DNA from: Candidatus Marithrix sp.
Lineage (GTDB): Bacteria > Pseudomonadota > Gammaproteobacteria > Beggiatoales > Beggiatoaceae
Assembly: GCA_016744775.1 (NCBI GenBank)
Contig: JADGDS010000003.1
Coordinates: 1-64,000, forward strand
Reading direction: 5' to 3'
Length of the DNA stretch: 64,000 nucleotides
Position 1 is the first letter of the stretch, and each line of letters begins with the position of its first letter. The notes under the pieces are model-generated. The model searched no databases, was not told where the DNA came from, and saw only the letters and a program-made list of their open reading frames with translations. Of this stretch, positions 33,141 to 42,588 are shown piece after piece. The translations under genes and the position numbers were made by a program.

Positions 33141-35507
33141 TTAGAACAAATCTAGTTCCACTTTATTTGATTTACTTAGTTTTTGTTTTATTTTGTAAAT
33201 AATTGGATCTAAACTCTTGGCTACTTCGGTCCAAGCTTCATCTTGATTGGGTTGTGATGTAATCCATTTGCCCGGAATTCCTTGGATTTTTGCTAAATCT
33301 AAGTTATCCCAATAACATTTACGTAGTTGAATTGGCACAACTATTTTTTCACCTTTATGATGTTGTTTTAAAACTGCTGTGAATTCACGTAAATAGCAAA
33401 AATCAGAGTTGATAAAATCTTGGCTAACTAAACATAAAACTATATCCGCTTCATCAAGTTTTTGAAAAATTTCCTTTTCCCAATCATTGCCTCCATCAAT
33501 AGCGCGATCATACCAAAGTTGTAGTTTTTTCAGACGTTTCAGTGGTGATAAGGCAGCCTCTAAATCCTTGTAATAATCCATATCTTTATGGGAATAGGAA
33601 ATAAAAACTTTGACTGGCAATTGTTCTAATTTATCACGCATAGCTGCTTCTTCTACGCCATCAAGTAAATCTGCAATAGGAATACGTTTTTTCAGTTGAG
33701 GAACGAAAATTTCTTTTTCTCCACACTCTTCTGCTGTGACTAAATCTTCATATTGCATAAATTCATTACTGTCAGGAATAGGTACCTTTTCCTCGAAATT
33801 CAAATTGGTAAAATCCTTATAAATTTCTTTCAGTGTTTCGCGAATAAAACTCAGAAAACGACGTGGTTCTTCGCCATAGACATCAATACGAATTTTTTTG
33901 TCTTCTTTATCAGCACGAATGCGAGCTGTTGCATTGAAAACATTCAACTTTTCCAAAATCATGCCACTGCGCCAACGTAATTCATCTTTGATAAATGTAT
34001 GCAATTTCACCATTAGGCGTGAAAAAATACTGTCGGGTAAAAATTCTGGAAAATAAATCTCAAAATGCAGTTTAGTTCTTTGAAATTTGAAATCAGGTTC
34101 TTGAACTGGCAATAATTGTGGTACTATATATTGCCCTCCATCAAGCTGAAAACATAACTCAAATTCTTGCATTACGCGCACGATATAATGCAGTTTGTTG
34201 CGTGGATAATGGTAGTTTTTTTCTGTGGTGTTGCCTGCTGTATAACGTGGATCATTAATTACTTTATCGAAATCATCTTCATTTAATATACCTTTGTTCT
34301 TTACAACTATGTCTGAGTTAATAATGCGATATACACCGTTTGTTAGCCATAAAGGATTCAGAATTTGTGTATCAAAGTTTTTCAAGTTACGAAAATTTAT
34401 AATTACACCTAAATCATGCATAAATTGCAATAATACGTCTTGGCTAATCGCTTTATCTACACCTTTTTCTTTACATATTTGGTGATATTCTGATGATTCT
34501 ATATAGTCTTTTTCCATGTCGGCAAAATGCTCTTTAACGGCAAGCCAAGTTGATGGAAATGGTGTGCGGCGCGTATCAGATTGATTAATTACTTCAGTCA
34601 AGGATTGTTTGAATTCAGCTATGCCTTGTTTATTTTTGCAGGATAAACGGTGGTAGCTGTGAATCTTGGGGTATTTTTCACTGATAAATTTGCGATTGAC
34701 TTCAAAGGAAGGATTTTCGTCAATTTTATTTAATACTACTAATACTGGTGATTTGCCACCAAAACTGCTAGCATATTTGAGCCAATATTCGGCTTTATCA
34801 TTAATACGGCTATCAAGAACTATGACATAAATGCAGCGTTGCGAAAGAAAAAATTGATGAGTGGCGTGCATGACTTCTTGCCCGCCAAAATCCCATAAAT
34901 GTGCTGATAAGTTTTCTTCATTTACCTTAAATGGAGTTTTGCGAATACGGATACCATGAGTTTGGCTTTCGTGAGAATCGAATTCTTCGTTGCGAAGGCG
35001 TTTGATTAGAGATGTTTTGCCAGATGCTCCCTCACCTAAAAATATTATTTTGACTTCGTTGAGATTTTTAGCGTTTTCTTGGATTTGAGAAAAGTATTCT
35101 TTTATAGCTTTATAACCATGTTGAACGAATTCTATTGGGGGAGTTATCAAAGGAGAATTTTGAGCTAAAATATTTAGTTCTTGATTACTGTTTATTCTTA
35201 TAATAGGTTCTAAGCTATCTATTTTTGTGGAAGAACAATTAAGATATTGTAAATTTGATAGAGAAGAAATTGGTTCTAAGCTATCTATTTTTGTGGAAGA
35301 ACAACTAAGAATTTGTAAATTTGATAGAGAAGAAATTGGTTCTAAGCTATCTATTTTTGTGGAAGAACAATCAAGTTTTTTTAACCAAACCAAGTCCTTA
35401 ACTGCTTCAGGAACTTCAGTCAAATCATAAGATCCCAAATCAAGTTTACCAGTCTTTTCCAATTTTTCCTTTTCAATCAAAGCAAGTGCTTTTTCTAAAT
35501 CTGACAT
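33141..35507 (-). CDS. LRR-Roc-COR-TIR protein
   Basis: 788 residues from the ATG at 35507 (MSDLEKALALIEKE; a weak AAAGAG upstream); an ATG at 35543 would add 12. Counted from that longer start: leucine-rich repeats at about 50-115 with near-identical 22-residue units, Roc GTPase with P-loop GEGASGKTS (170-178), DFGGQE (218-223) and NKID (272-275), COR region to about 600, and a TIR domain from about 643 (VKVFISYSHKD, LWYDRAIDGGNDWEKEI). Roco proteins are GTP switches; bacterial TIR domains often degrade NAD, including in phage defence. Nothing shows its trigger. It interrupts the moxR-VWA pair on the opposite strand. Confidence 0.9.
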   Translation of the reverse strand: MSDLEKALALIEKEKLEKTGKLDLGSYDLTEVPEAVKDLVWLKKLDCSSTKIDSLEPISSLSNLQILSCSSTKIDSLEPISSLSNLQYLNCSSTKIDSLEPIIRINSNQELNILAQNSPLITPPIEFVQHGYKAIKEYFSQIQENAKNLNEVKIIFLGEGASGKTSLIKRLRNEEFDSHESQTHGIRIRKTPFKVNEENLSAHLWDFGGQEVMHATHQFFLSQRCIYVIVLDSRINDKAEYWLKYASSFGGKSPVLVVLNKIDENPSFEVNRKFISEKYPKIHSYHRLSCKNKQGIAEFKQSLTEVINQSDTRRTPFPSTWLAVKEHFADMEKDYIESSEYHQICKEKGVDKAISQDVLLQFMHDLGVIINFRNLKNFDTQILNPLWLTNGVYRIINSDIVVKNKGILNEDDFDKVINDPRYTAGNTTEKNYHYPRNKLHYIVRVMQEFELCFQLDGGQYIVPQLLPVQEPDFKFQRTKLHFEIYFPEFLPDSIFSRLMVKLHTFIKDELRWRSGMILEKLNVFNATARIRADKEDKKIRIDVYGEEPRRFLSFIRETLKEIYKDFTNLNFEEKVPIPDSNEFMQYEDLVTAEECGEKEIFVPQLKKRIPIADLLDGVEEAAMRDKLEQLPVKVFISYSHKDMDYYKDLEAALSPLKRLKKLQLWYDRAIDGGNDWEKEIFQKLDEADIVLCLVSQDFINSDFCYLREFTAVLKQHHKGEKIVVPIQLRKCYWDNLDLAKIQGIPGKWITSQPNQDEAWTEVAKSLDPIIYKIKQKLSKSNKVELDLF
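35206..35370 (-). repeat. 66-bp tandem repeat within the LRR region
   Basis: The unit starting GGTTCTAAGCTATC recurs at 35206, 35272 and 35338, that is every 66 bases (22 residues). The copies are nearly identical in DNA, including silent sites, which points to recent expansion by slippage or unequal crossing-over. Confidence 0.9.
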
Positions 35508-35596
35508 AGGTTTTCTCTTTAAAATAGTGGTATTATAAACCAAATGGTAATTTTTTTAAAGTACTAACTTATGAGATTCTCGAACCAATAAAAAAA

Positions 35597-35666
35597 ATTC
35601 GTTTATTCCGTAAATTTGTTGTACTATTTTAAATTAAGTACAACGAATTTACGGAATAAACGGATT
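35597..35666. repeat. CGTTTATTCCGTAAATTCG-family palindrome, copy 2
   Basis: AATTCGTTTATTCCGTAAAT begins the left arm and the right arm is its near-exact reverse complement; the centre has about ten bases. It is almost the same as 23074-23149. It lies between the divergent Roc-COR-TIR and Rpn genes. Confidence 0.9.
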
Positions 35667-35784
35667 TTTTTATAAGCTACCAGCATGGAATTCTTCAATT
35701 TTCATGCAATCAAAATCCTTGTCAAGAAGTTAATATATGATATTATAATTAATGATATTAATCAAAAGTACTTAGGTTCAAGAT

Positions 35785-36603
35785 ATGAAACAAGTAGCAC
35801 CATTACGTTACGATGTAATTTTTAAAAAGGCTTTTTCTGTACCAGAAATTTTTAACGCCTTTGTTCGTGATTTTTTAAATATAGAATTTGAGACATTCAC
35901 AGTAGAAACTGATAAAACTTATACACCAACTATTGGTAATGTTGCAGCAAAATTTGATCTTTATGCCGAAGATAAAAAAAATCGCATAATTGTCGATATG
36001 CAACATGTTCGTTATCCTGATCATTATCATAGATTTTTACATTATCATTGTGCCGCTTTATTGGAACAAACCGTAAAATCAAGAGATTATCGCCCTAAGT
36101 TAAAAGTCTTTACACTAGTGATTTTAACTTCTGGTGATAAACATAAAAAGGATATTTGTGTCATAGATTTTGATCCAAAAGATTTGCAAGGAAATCCTAT
36201 TGGTGAAATTGATCATAAAATAATTTACATTTGTCCAAAATATCTTAATAAACAACTGACACCTAGCAAATATCATCAATGGATGGAAGCAATTGAAGAT
36301 ACCTTAGATGAAGAAGTTGAAGAATCAAAATATAGTGTGCCTGAAATTCAAGATATTTTCAAAATCATTGAAAAAGATCAAGTTACTCCAGAAGAACGTG
36401 CCAGAATGTTTGATGAATATGGAGAAGAAGAAATTAAAAAAGAAGGATTTAAAGATGGTTTAAAGGAAGGTAAGAAAGAAGGTATTACTCAAAATATACA
36501 TGACACAGTATTACGTATGCATAAAGAGGGATTAGATATAAAAATGATTGCCAAAATTGCTGGAATAACTGAACAAGAAGTGGATGATATTTTAATCAAA
36601 TAG
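35785..36603 (+). CDS. Rpn-family PD-(D/E)XK nuclease
   Basis: 272 residues. The N-terminus LRYDVIFKKAFS and the core D58 (AAKFDLYAEDKK) with VDMQ (D71, Q73) fit the Rpn/PD-(D/E)XK nuclease transposase-like family; the usual Glu of the ExQ motif is Asp. The tail KEGFKDGLKEGKKEGI is the common charged hinge, ended by a small helical part with GITEQEVDDIL. E. coli Rpn proteins promote RecA-independent recombination. It precedes the VWA gene by eight bases and follows a palindrome. Confidence 0.85.
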   Translation: MKQVAPLRYDVIFKKAFSVPEIFNAFVRDFLNIEFETFTVETDKTYTPTIGNVAAKFDLYAEDKKNRIIVDMQHVRYPDHYHRFLHYHCAALLEQTVKSRDYRPKLKVFTLVILTSGDKHKKDICVIDFDPKDLQGNPIGEIDHKIIYICPKYLNKQLTPSKYHQWMEAIEDTLDEEVEESKYSVPEIQDIFKIIEKDQVTPEERARMFDEYGEEEIKKEGFKDGLKEGKKEGITQNIHDTVLRMHKEGLDIKMIAKIAGITEQEVDDILIK

Positions 36604-36611
36604 TGATTCTT

Positions 36612-37730
36612 ATGACTGATATTGAAAACAAACTAGCAACCGCTCGCACCAAATTAATTTTAGACAAACCATTTTTAGGTGCCTTAGTATTGCGTCTGCC
36701 AATGCGAGCCGCTGAACCTAAATGGTGCGCTACCAGTGCTACTGACGCTAAACATTTCTATTATAACCCTGAATATATTGAAGCTTTAAATGTTGATCAA
36801 GTACAATTTGTATTAGCACATGAAGCCTTACATTGTGCATTATCACATTTTTCTCGCCGTCAACATCGCAACAAATTTCGTTGGGATTTAGCCTGCGATT
36901 ACGCCATAAACCCGCTATTATTAGAAGAAGGATTAGCTCCACCGCCGAATGTCTGGATACCAGAAGGCGTAGAAGGAATGACGGCTGAAGAAATTTATCC
37001 AACCATTGAAGAAAGTGATTCTGATGAGCCAATGGATAATCATGCTTATGATGGCGATGAACAAAAACAAAGCAGCGATCAACCTTCACCTTTAACTGAT
37101 ACTGAACGTAAAAATTTAGAAACACAATGGCAACAACGCTTAGCAGGAGCAGCACAACAAGCCCAACAAGCCGGTAAATTAAATGGCGCGATGGCACGAT
37201 TGGTTGATCATTTACTACAACCGCAACTACCGTGGCGTATGTTATTAGCCCGTTATATGACAATGATGGCACGAGATGATTATACCTACATGCGCCCATC
37301 ACGACGCGAAGGATCAGCAATTTTTCCAAGTTTACGTAGTTCTCAACTTGAAATTATAGTTGCCTTAGATACCAGTGGCTCAGTAAGTGATCAAGAAATA
37401 TCAGAATGTATAGCAGAAATAAACTCCCTAAAAGGACAAATGCGAGCGCGTATTACATTATTAGCCTGTGACTCGAAATTAGCAACAGACGCACCTTGGA
37501 TTTATGAACCTTGGGAAGACTTTTGCGCACCATGTAAATTTCAAGGAGGTGGAGGCACATCATTTAAGCCAATATTTGAATGTGTGGAACAAATGCAAAC
37601 ACCAGATTTACTAGTATATTTTACAGATGCTAAAGGAGAATTTCCTAAACAAGAACCGAATTATCCAGTTATTTGGTTGGTAAAAGGTAAAGCCAAAGTA
37701 GCTTGGGGGCAGAGAATTCAGTTGAATTGA
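36612..37730 (+). CDS. DUF2201 metallopeptidase-like/VWA protein
   Basis: 372 residues from ATG at 36612; a GTG at 36603 adds three. The N-terminal part has HEALH (a HExxH zinc site) in FVLAHEALHCALSHFSRR; a Q/A-rich linker follows, then a VWA domain with MIDAS motif ALDTSGSVSDQ. This is the known partner of MoxR ATPases. Metal-dependent peptidase activity is plausible but unproven. No clear ribosome site is seen, so translation may depend on the Rpn gene that ends eight bases earlier. Confidence 0.88.
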   Translation: MTDIENKLATARTKLILDKPFLGALVLRLPMRAAEPKWCATSATDAKHFYYNPEYIEALNVDQVQFVLAHEALHCALSHFSRRQHRNKFRWDLACDYAINPLLLEEGLAPPPNVWIPEGVEGMTAEEIYPTIEESDSDEPMDNHAYDGDEQKQSSDQPSPLTDTERKNLETQWQQRLAGAAQQAQQAGKLNGAMARLVDHLLQPQLPWRMLLARYMTMMARDDYTYMRPSRREGSAIFPSLRSSQLEIIVALDTSGSVSDQEISECIAEINSLKGQMRARITLLACDSKLATDAPWIYEPWEDFCAPCKFQGGGGTSFKPIFECVEQMQTPDLLVYFTDAKGEFPKQEPNYPVIWLVKGKAKVAWGQRIQLN

Positions 37731-37744
37731 ATAGAAAAATTAAC

Positions 37745-37777
37745 AGACCTGACAGGTTTCAAAAACCTGTCAGGTCT
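37745..37777. repeat. CCTGTCAGGT-family palindrome, copy 5
   Basis: AGACCTGACAGGTTT and AAACCTGTCAGGTCT with CAA as loop. It lies between the 3' ends of the VWA gene and nadA, again in a convergent gap. Confidence 0.9.
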
Positions 37778-37785
37778 AAAAACAA

Positions 37786-38889
37786 TTAAACAGAAACTTC
37801 AAACATCCTTTCTAAAGCCAAACGCGCCTCATCTGCCACATCTGCCGGCACTTTAATTTGATTCACCACATTACCATCCACTAAATTTTCCAATGTCCAT
37901 AAAAAATGTTGTGGATCTATACGGTACATCGTGGAACATTTACATGCAATTGGTGCCATGTAATCCACAATTTTTCCTTCTGCCTTCGCTTGTTCTGCTA
38001 AACGGTCAACTAAATTTACCTCAGTAGCTACTAACCAACGGCTACCTCTTGGAGAAGCTGTAATCGTTTTAATTATATAATCTGTCGAACCCATTTCATC
38101 AGATTTTTGACAAACCTCAAATGAAGATTCTGGATGAGAAATTACCTTTGCATCAGGGTATTTAACGCGATATTGATCAATATGATCTGGTGAAAATTGC
38201 ATATGAACTTCACAAAAACCATCCCATAAAATAATTTTCGCAGCCTTAATTTCTTCATGGCTTAAACCACCATAAGGCTTATCAAAATCCCATACCGCCA
38301 TTTGTTCCAATGGAATTCCCATCTTATAAGCAGTATTACGCCCTAAATGCTGATCTGGAAAAAAGAATACTTTTTCACGCTCATTAAATGCCCAATCCAA
38401 TACATTAGTTGCATTGGTAGAAGTGCAAACAATACCCCCATGACGACCACAAAAAGCCTTTAAATTAGCAGCAGAATTAATATAAGTTATCGGCGTAATT
38501 TTTTCATCAGCGTCTAATATACTCGATAATTCACTCCAAGCTTGTTCAACTTTTGGTAAATCTGCCATATCAGCCATAGAACATCCAGCGGCTAAATCAG
38601 GTAAAATCGCTTTTTGTGTAGGCTTTGATAAAATATCAGCAACCTCAGCCATAAAATGTACGCCACAAAAAATTATATATTCCGCCCCAGACTTAGCAGC
38701 GTCACGTGATAACTTTAATGAATCTCCAGTAAAATCAGCAAATTGAAATACCTCATCACATTGATAATGATGTCCTAAAACTACTAAACGTTCACCAAGT
38801 GTCGCTTTTGCAGCTTTAATACGTCGTTCACATTCAGCATCACTTAAAGAAATAAATTGTTTAATTGGAATTTTTACATCATTACTCAT
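37786..38889 (-). CDS. nadA: Quinolinate synthase
   Basis: 367 residues. The three cysteines that hold the [4Fe-4S] cluster can be placed in IIFCGVHFMAE, GGIVCTSTNA and ACKCSTMYRIDP. HHYQCDEV near residue 41 and EVHMQFSPDHI are conserved. It makes quinolinate from iminoaspartate and dihydroxyacetone phosphate, the second step of NAD synthesis. nadB and nadC are not beside it. Confidence 0.96.
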   Translation of the reverse strand: MSNDVKIPIKQFISLSDAECERRIKAAKATLGERLVVLGHHYQCDEVFQFADFTGDSLKLSRDAAKSGAEYIIFCGVHFMAEVADILSKPTQKAILPDLAAGCSMADMADLPKVEQAWSELSSILDADEKITPITYINSAANLKAFCGRHGGIVCTSTNATNVLDWAFNEREKVFFFPDQHLGRNTAYKMGIPLEQMAVWDFDKPYGGLSHEEIKAAKIILWDGFCEVHMQFSPDHIDQYRVKYPDAKVISHPESSFEVCQKSDEMGSTDYIIKTITASPRGSRWLVATEVNLVDRLAEQAKAEGKIVDYMAPIACKCSTMYRIDPQHFLWTLENLVDGNVVNQIKVPADVADEARLALERMFEVSV

Positions 38890-38912
38890 TATAAATATAC
38901 TCTTACATAGAT

Positions 38913-39284
38913 TTAAGCTGGAGCTGTTTCTTGTTTCGCGATTTCTTCACGCACCATATTCATATCTAAGCCTTTAGCTTTTTCAATTACATCTTCTAAT
39001 TGGGCTCCAGCTAAAGCACCTGCTTGTGAAAAAATGATAATTTGTTCTCTAAAAATCATTAATGTAGGAATAGAACGAATGTTAAAATGACCCGCTAAAC
39101 CTTGTTCTTGTTCTGTATTAATCTTAGCAAATACAATATCTTCGTGTTTATTAGAAACTTCTTCATAAGTTGGTGCAAAAGATTTACATGGGCCACACCA
39201 TTCAGCCCAAAAATCAATGATGACAATATCATTGTTTGTGATAGTTGGTTCAAAGTTTGCTTGTGTTAATTCTATAGTTGCCAC
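38913..39284 (-). CDS. Thioredoxin family protein
   Basis: 123 residues with active site WCGPC in FWAEWCGPCKSF and cis-proline in SIPTLMIF. It is slightly longer than TrxA (108), with an added tail (GLDMNMVREEIAKQETAPA). It reduces disulfides in the cytoplasm, as no signal peptide is seen. It stands 23 bases before nadA on the same strand; nadA has an oxygen-sensitive cluster, so a link is possible but unproven. Confidence 0.92.
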   Translation of the reverse strand: MATIELTQANFEPTITNNDIVIIDFWAEWCGPCKSFAPTYEEVSNKHEDIVFAKINTEQEQGLAGHFNIRSIPTLMIFREQIIIFSQAGALAGAQLEDVIEKAKGLDMNMVREEIAKQETAPA

Positions 39285-39343
39285 ACAATCTCCTAATTAT
39301 GTAATAATATTATTAAAAACTATATTATTACATAAATCGAAAT

Positions 39344-41686
39344 TTAACGTTCAAAAGTATAACGTATATCAGCACCATTTTCGGTGCCTGTTTCAGTTTC
39401 TAACATCAAATGATCAGTGAGTTCATAACGCGCTTTAAAAAGTTGAGTGCCAGTAAATAAACCAATCCCATAACTAACATATAACTCTGGGCTTAAATAT
39501 TTACCTAATACTAAAGCGGTTTCATCAATGCTACCCTCTGAAGAAATCATAGCATTGTCTAAACCAAAACTGTCTGCAAGTTTAGTAGTTAATGATTGAT
39601 TCTCATCAATTTGCAATGCAATAGCAGTAGCAAATAAACTAGCACCTTCTTTATCTGATGCGTATATTAAAGGTTTACCTAATACCAAATAAGATAAAAT
39701 ATTACTTTGATCGAAACTGGGTTCAGAAAACAAACTCACTTCTGGTGATTCAGCATTACCTTGTATTTTTATACCTGCTGTTACATCATATTCTCCACGT
39801 CTTTTAATGTGTCGAGAAGTTGTAATATCTAAACTAGGATTATTAAGCGGATCATTGGCAAAAATAATCCTTCCTTCATCAATTGTTAAATTTTGTCCAT
39901 AGGCTTGATAACTACCATTAACCACGTTTAATTCCCCATTAGCAATGGTAACTTTGCTGGGTGCTTGTTTAGAAATTAAACTACCCTTTAAACGAGCTTT
40001 TACGCCATAGCCGCTAATGCGAACATTTGTACCTAAAATCATTTTGATTTTACTAGATATTGCCATTTTTTTTAAAGGTTTAGGCTCTGTATTTTTAGAA
40101 TTTACAATAATGACATCTTCAGAAACAGTGATCAGATCATTGCTGGCTTTAGAAGGAGTAAATATTGCTGTTGGAATTAGAACTCTACCAATAATTTTAA
40201 TACTTTTCGGTTTAATTGAAATTTTTAAATCAGGTGATGCTAATACCCATGCTTCTGGTATATTCGCTACTTCAAAACTATGAGCTTGAATATTTAAATT
40301 ACTTTTCCATTTTAAAAATGAATCAAAATTTATATCTCCTCTTACTAATAATTTACCCTCTCCTGATTTTAAATTAGCTTTGATAAAAAGTTTATTAGTA
40401 CCATAACCGAGAATATTAAAATTTACTTTTTTAAATTTTAAACCTAAATCAGGTAATTCAGTAGTAAGATTTTTGCCTTGTAATTGCCCATCAAGTTTTG
40501 GATTACTTACCGTACCTTTTAATTGTAAATTCATTTTTATCCTACCTTTAGTGTTATCTAATTTGGGCATAACACTAGATACTACTGCTAATTCGTTCAG
40601 ATTAGCTTTTATTCTTCCTTGTATTACTTGGTTCTCATTTATAGCTAACTTCTTAAAATCCGGTAACTTTATATTTACTTGCAATCCACTTTTTTTCAAT
40701 AGACGAAATGTTAATTCACTGCTTAAACCTTGCTGATCAATTTTTAAGTTTAAATTACCACCTCTATGCTGAAATTCCTTATATTCATCTTCTGAAATAT
40801 TAGTTCTAATAATACCGGATGATAATTGTAACTTCATATCTGATCTAAGATCACCGCTGGGTAGTAAATCAGCTATTAATTTACCGTTAATATTACCTGT
40901 AATATCAGTGACTGATTGGAAACGGCGAATCATATTTAAAGGTATATGATCAATTCCAAGCTGTAATTTAGCATTTTGATGTTTTTTCCAATCAAATTGG
41001 AAACATAATTTAGCTTTTTGAAAATTATGTAAACAATTAGGAGCTATTTGTATCTCTTTAGTTGACAATTTAACATCAGTAGTTTTTTGTGATTGCCAAA
41101 TTCCTAATTTATTTGTAATAAGTCTCAATTGTTTTAACTTGCCTTGCCAACTATTATTTGTTAAATTTCCTTCTAAGTGAGCATAAAGGCTTTGTTTATC
41201 AGCTAATAATAAATTGATTAATAAATCATTAGCTTTTAACTTTAACTTCAAGGAAAATTGAGTATTAAATAAATGAGCAGTTATCTTAGGAATTGTTAAT
41301 ATATCTTTAATTGTACCAGATACATTAACAATAAAAGGCTTATTAATAGTAATCTTAAACTTTAAGTTTTGTAGATTACCACTAAATTTCCCTTTTCCTG
41401 CAATATTATTTGCAGACCAATTAATATTTATTGCAAACTTATGTGGCGGTTTTAAGCCTAAATAACCATCCACAACTGCATTAATTTTTGGAGATTGAAT
41501 TTGAAGATATTCTAAGGAAATAGTGTCAGAAGATTGCTGCTTCTGCCGCTGCAAGTCAATATTTTGAATTATGATTTTTTTTATAAATTCTTGAAATGAA
41601 TGAGCTTCTGTGATTAAGATACAATTAATCAAAATAGAAAATATGACTATTTGAAAAGCTCTATTCTTCCTTAGCTGTTTTCTCAA
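39344..41686 (-). CDS. tamB: TamB-like translocation and assembly protein
   Basis: 780 residues, shorter than E. coli TamB (1259) but with the DUF490/TamB C-terminal domain: DEGRIIFANDPLNNPSLDI, then SFDQSNILSYLVLGKPL and RYELTDHLMLETETG ending DIRYTFER. A hydrophobic N-terminus (residues 10-28) anchors it in the inner membrane and long beta-taco repeats span the periplasm. TamB works with the outer-membrane barrel TamA, encoded just upstream, in envelope assembly or phospholipid transport. Its start overlaps by 26 bases the end of the ProQ-like gene that separates it from tamA. Confidence 0.88.
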   Translation of the reverse strand: MRKQLRKNRAFQIVIFSILINCILITEAHSFQEFIKKIIIQNIDLQRQKQQSSDTISLEYLQIQSPKINAVVDGYLGLKPPHKFAININWSANNIAGKGKFSGNLQNLKFKITINKPFIVNVSGTIKDILTIPKITAHLFNTQFSLKLKLKANDLLINLLLADKQSLYAHLEGNLTNNSWQGKLKQLRLITNKLGIWQSQKTTDVKLSTKEIQIAPNCLHNFQKAKLCFQFDWKKHQNAKLQLGIDHIPLNMIRRFQSVTDITGNINGKLIADLLPSGDLRSDMKLQLSSGIIRTNISEDEYKEFQHRGGNLNLKIDQQGLSSELTFRLLKKSGLQVNIKLPDFKKLAINENQVIQGRIKANLNELAVVSSVMPKLDNTKGRIKMNLQLKGTVSNPKLDGQLQGKNLTTELPDLGLKFKKVNFNILGYGTNKLFIKANLKSGEGKLLVRGDINFDSFLKWKSNLNIQAHSFEVANIPEAWVLASPDLKISIKPKSIKIIGRVLIPTAIFTPSKASNDLITVSEDVIIVNSKNTEPKPLKKMAISSKIKMILGTNVRISGYGVKARLKGSLISKQAPSKVTIANGELNVVNGSYQAYGQNLTIDEGRIIFANDPLNNPSLDITTSRHIKRRGEYDVTAGIKIQGNAESPEVSLFSEPSFDQSNILSYLVLGKPLIYASDKEGASLFATAIALQIDENQSLTTKLADSFGLDNAMISSEGSIDETALVLGKYLSPELYVSYGIGLFTGTQLFKARYELTDHLMLETETGTENGADIRYTFER

Positions 41687-42527
41687 AAATTTGAACTCCG
41701 GGTGTTAATAATTCAAAACCACCTTTTATTTTCGCACCTATAGTGCCTCTAATGTTTGCAATCCAAATTGGATAATTACGAGAAGCTTCTTGTAGTTTTT
41801 TCCAAGTTCTAGGGCGAACTGTCATTTTTACCAGTTTACCTTGAGTATCAATTATAAATTCTTCCCAGCCATTTCTTAGTGTTTTTGAATCAGATGGTAA
41901 TTCATTGATTTTAATGCAAATTTCTAATTTTCCTATTATTAATTCTTCTAATTGAGGTCGTTTAAGTTTCTGTTCCTTAGAATTAGTTTTATTTTGCTTT
42001 GGCTCCCGCATGGAAGTGATTCCCATGAGTCTGGCTTCTGCATCTTGTTTATGTTGCTCAGATACTTCTCCACAATCATTACCTTCCCAATCAATACGTA
42101 TCTTATTGGTAATTAAGGATTTGCAATAATCAAGATTTTGTGTATAAAGAGCTAATCCTGCTGATATATCCTCTCTAGTATATTCATAATTTAAAGCTTT
42201 ATAAATTTTTTTATGAATATACTTTTGCAATGGACGTATTTTTTCAGCTTCTCTAAAAAAAGCTTTAGGGAATTTTTCAAATAACAATTCTAGCATTTCT
42301 ACATCTTTTGGAGTAGAAACAGTTTGTTGTGATTCTAACCATTCCATTGCTTCATTAACATTAGTACCAATAAAATTGGGTTCAGTATCCTTATAAAGAT
42401 ACCAACCATGTTTACCACTACCACGAATATATTCGCAATAAGCTTTTTCACCGTACAGTGATGTAGCCATGTGATTCAAATCAGATTTAGTAATTCGTTT
42501 TTTATTTTGTGTTTGACTAGTAGTCAT
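41661..42527 (-). CDS. ProQ/FinO-domain RNA chaperone
   Basis: 288 residues. The middle part (about 80-175) matches the FinO/ProQ fold: LFEKFPKAFF, IRPLQKYIHKKI, GLALYTQNLDY, KIRIDWEGNDCGEVSEQH. An N-terminal domain of about 75 residues (HMATSLYGEKAYCEYIRGSG) and a C-terminal domain (VRPRTWKKLQEASRNYPIWI) flank it, so this is not a plain ProQ. Such proteins bind structured small RNAs and mRNA 3' ends. The gene lies 61 bases after tamA and overlaps tamB by 26 bases, on the same strand. Family is convincing; targets are unknown. Confidence 0.85.
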   Translation of the reverse strand: MTTSQTQNKKRITKSDLNHMATSLYGEKAYCEYIRGSGKHGWYLYKDTEPNFIGTNVNEAMEWLESQQTVSTPKDVEMLELLFEKFPKAFFREAEKIRPLQKYIHKKIYKALNYEYTREDISAGLALYTQNLDYCKSLITNKIRIDWEGNDCGEVSEQHKQDAEARLMGITSMREPKQNKTNSKEQKLKRPQLEELIIGKLEICIKINELPSDSKTLRNGWEEFIIDTQGKLVKMTVRPRTWKKLQEASRNYPIWIANIRGTIGAKIKGGFELLTPGVQIFEKTAKEE

Positions 42528-42588
42528 AATGTTACAAATTGATAGTGATGATGATGAGTATTACTTACCTAATACTCATTACAAATAA

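Noticed and set aside
36748-37329. 193-codon minus-strand frame in the VWA gene
   Set aside because: Long, but antisense to a protein with HExxH and MIDAS motifs, and its product has no familiar features.
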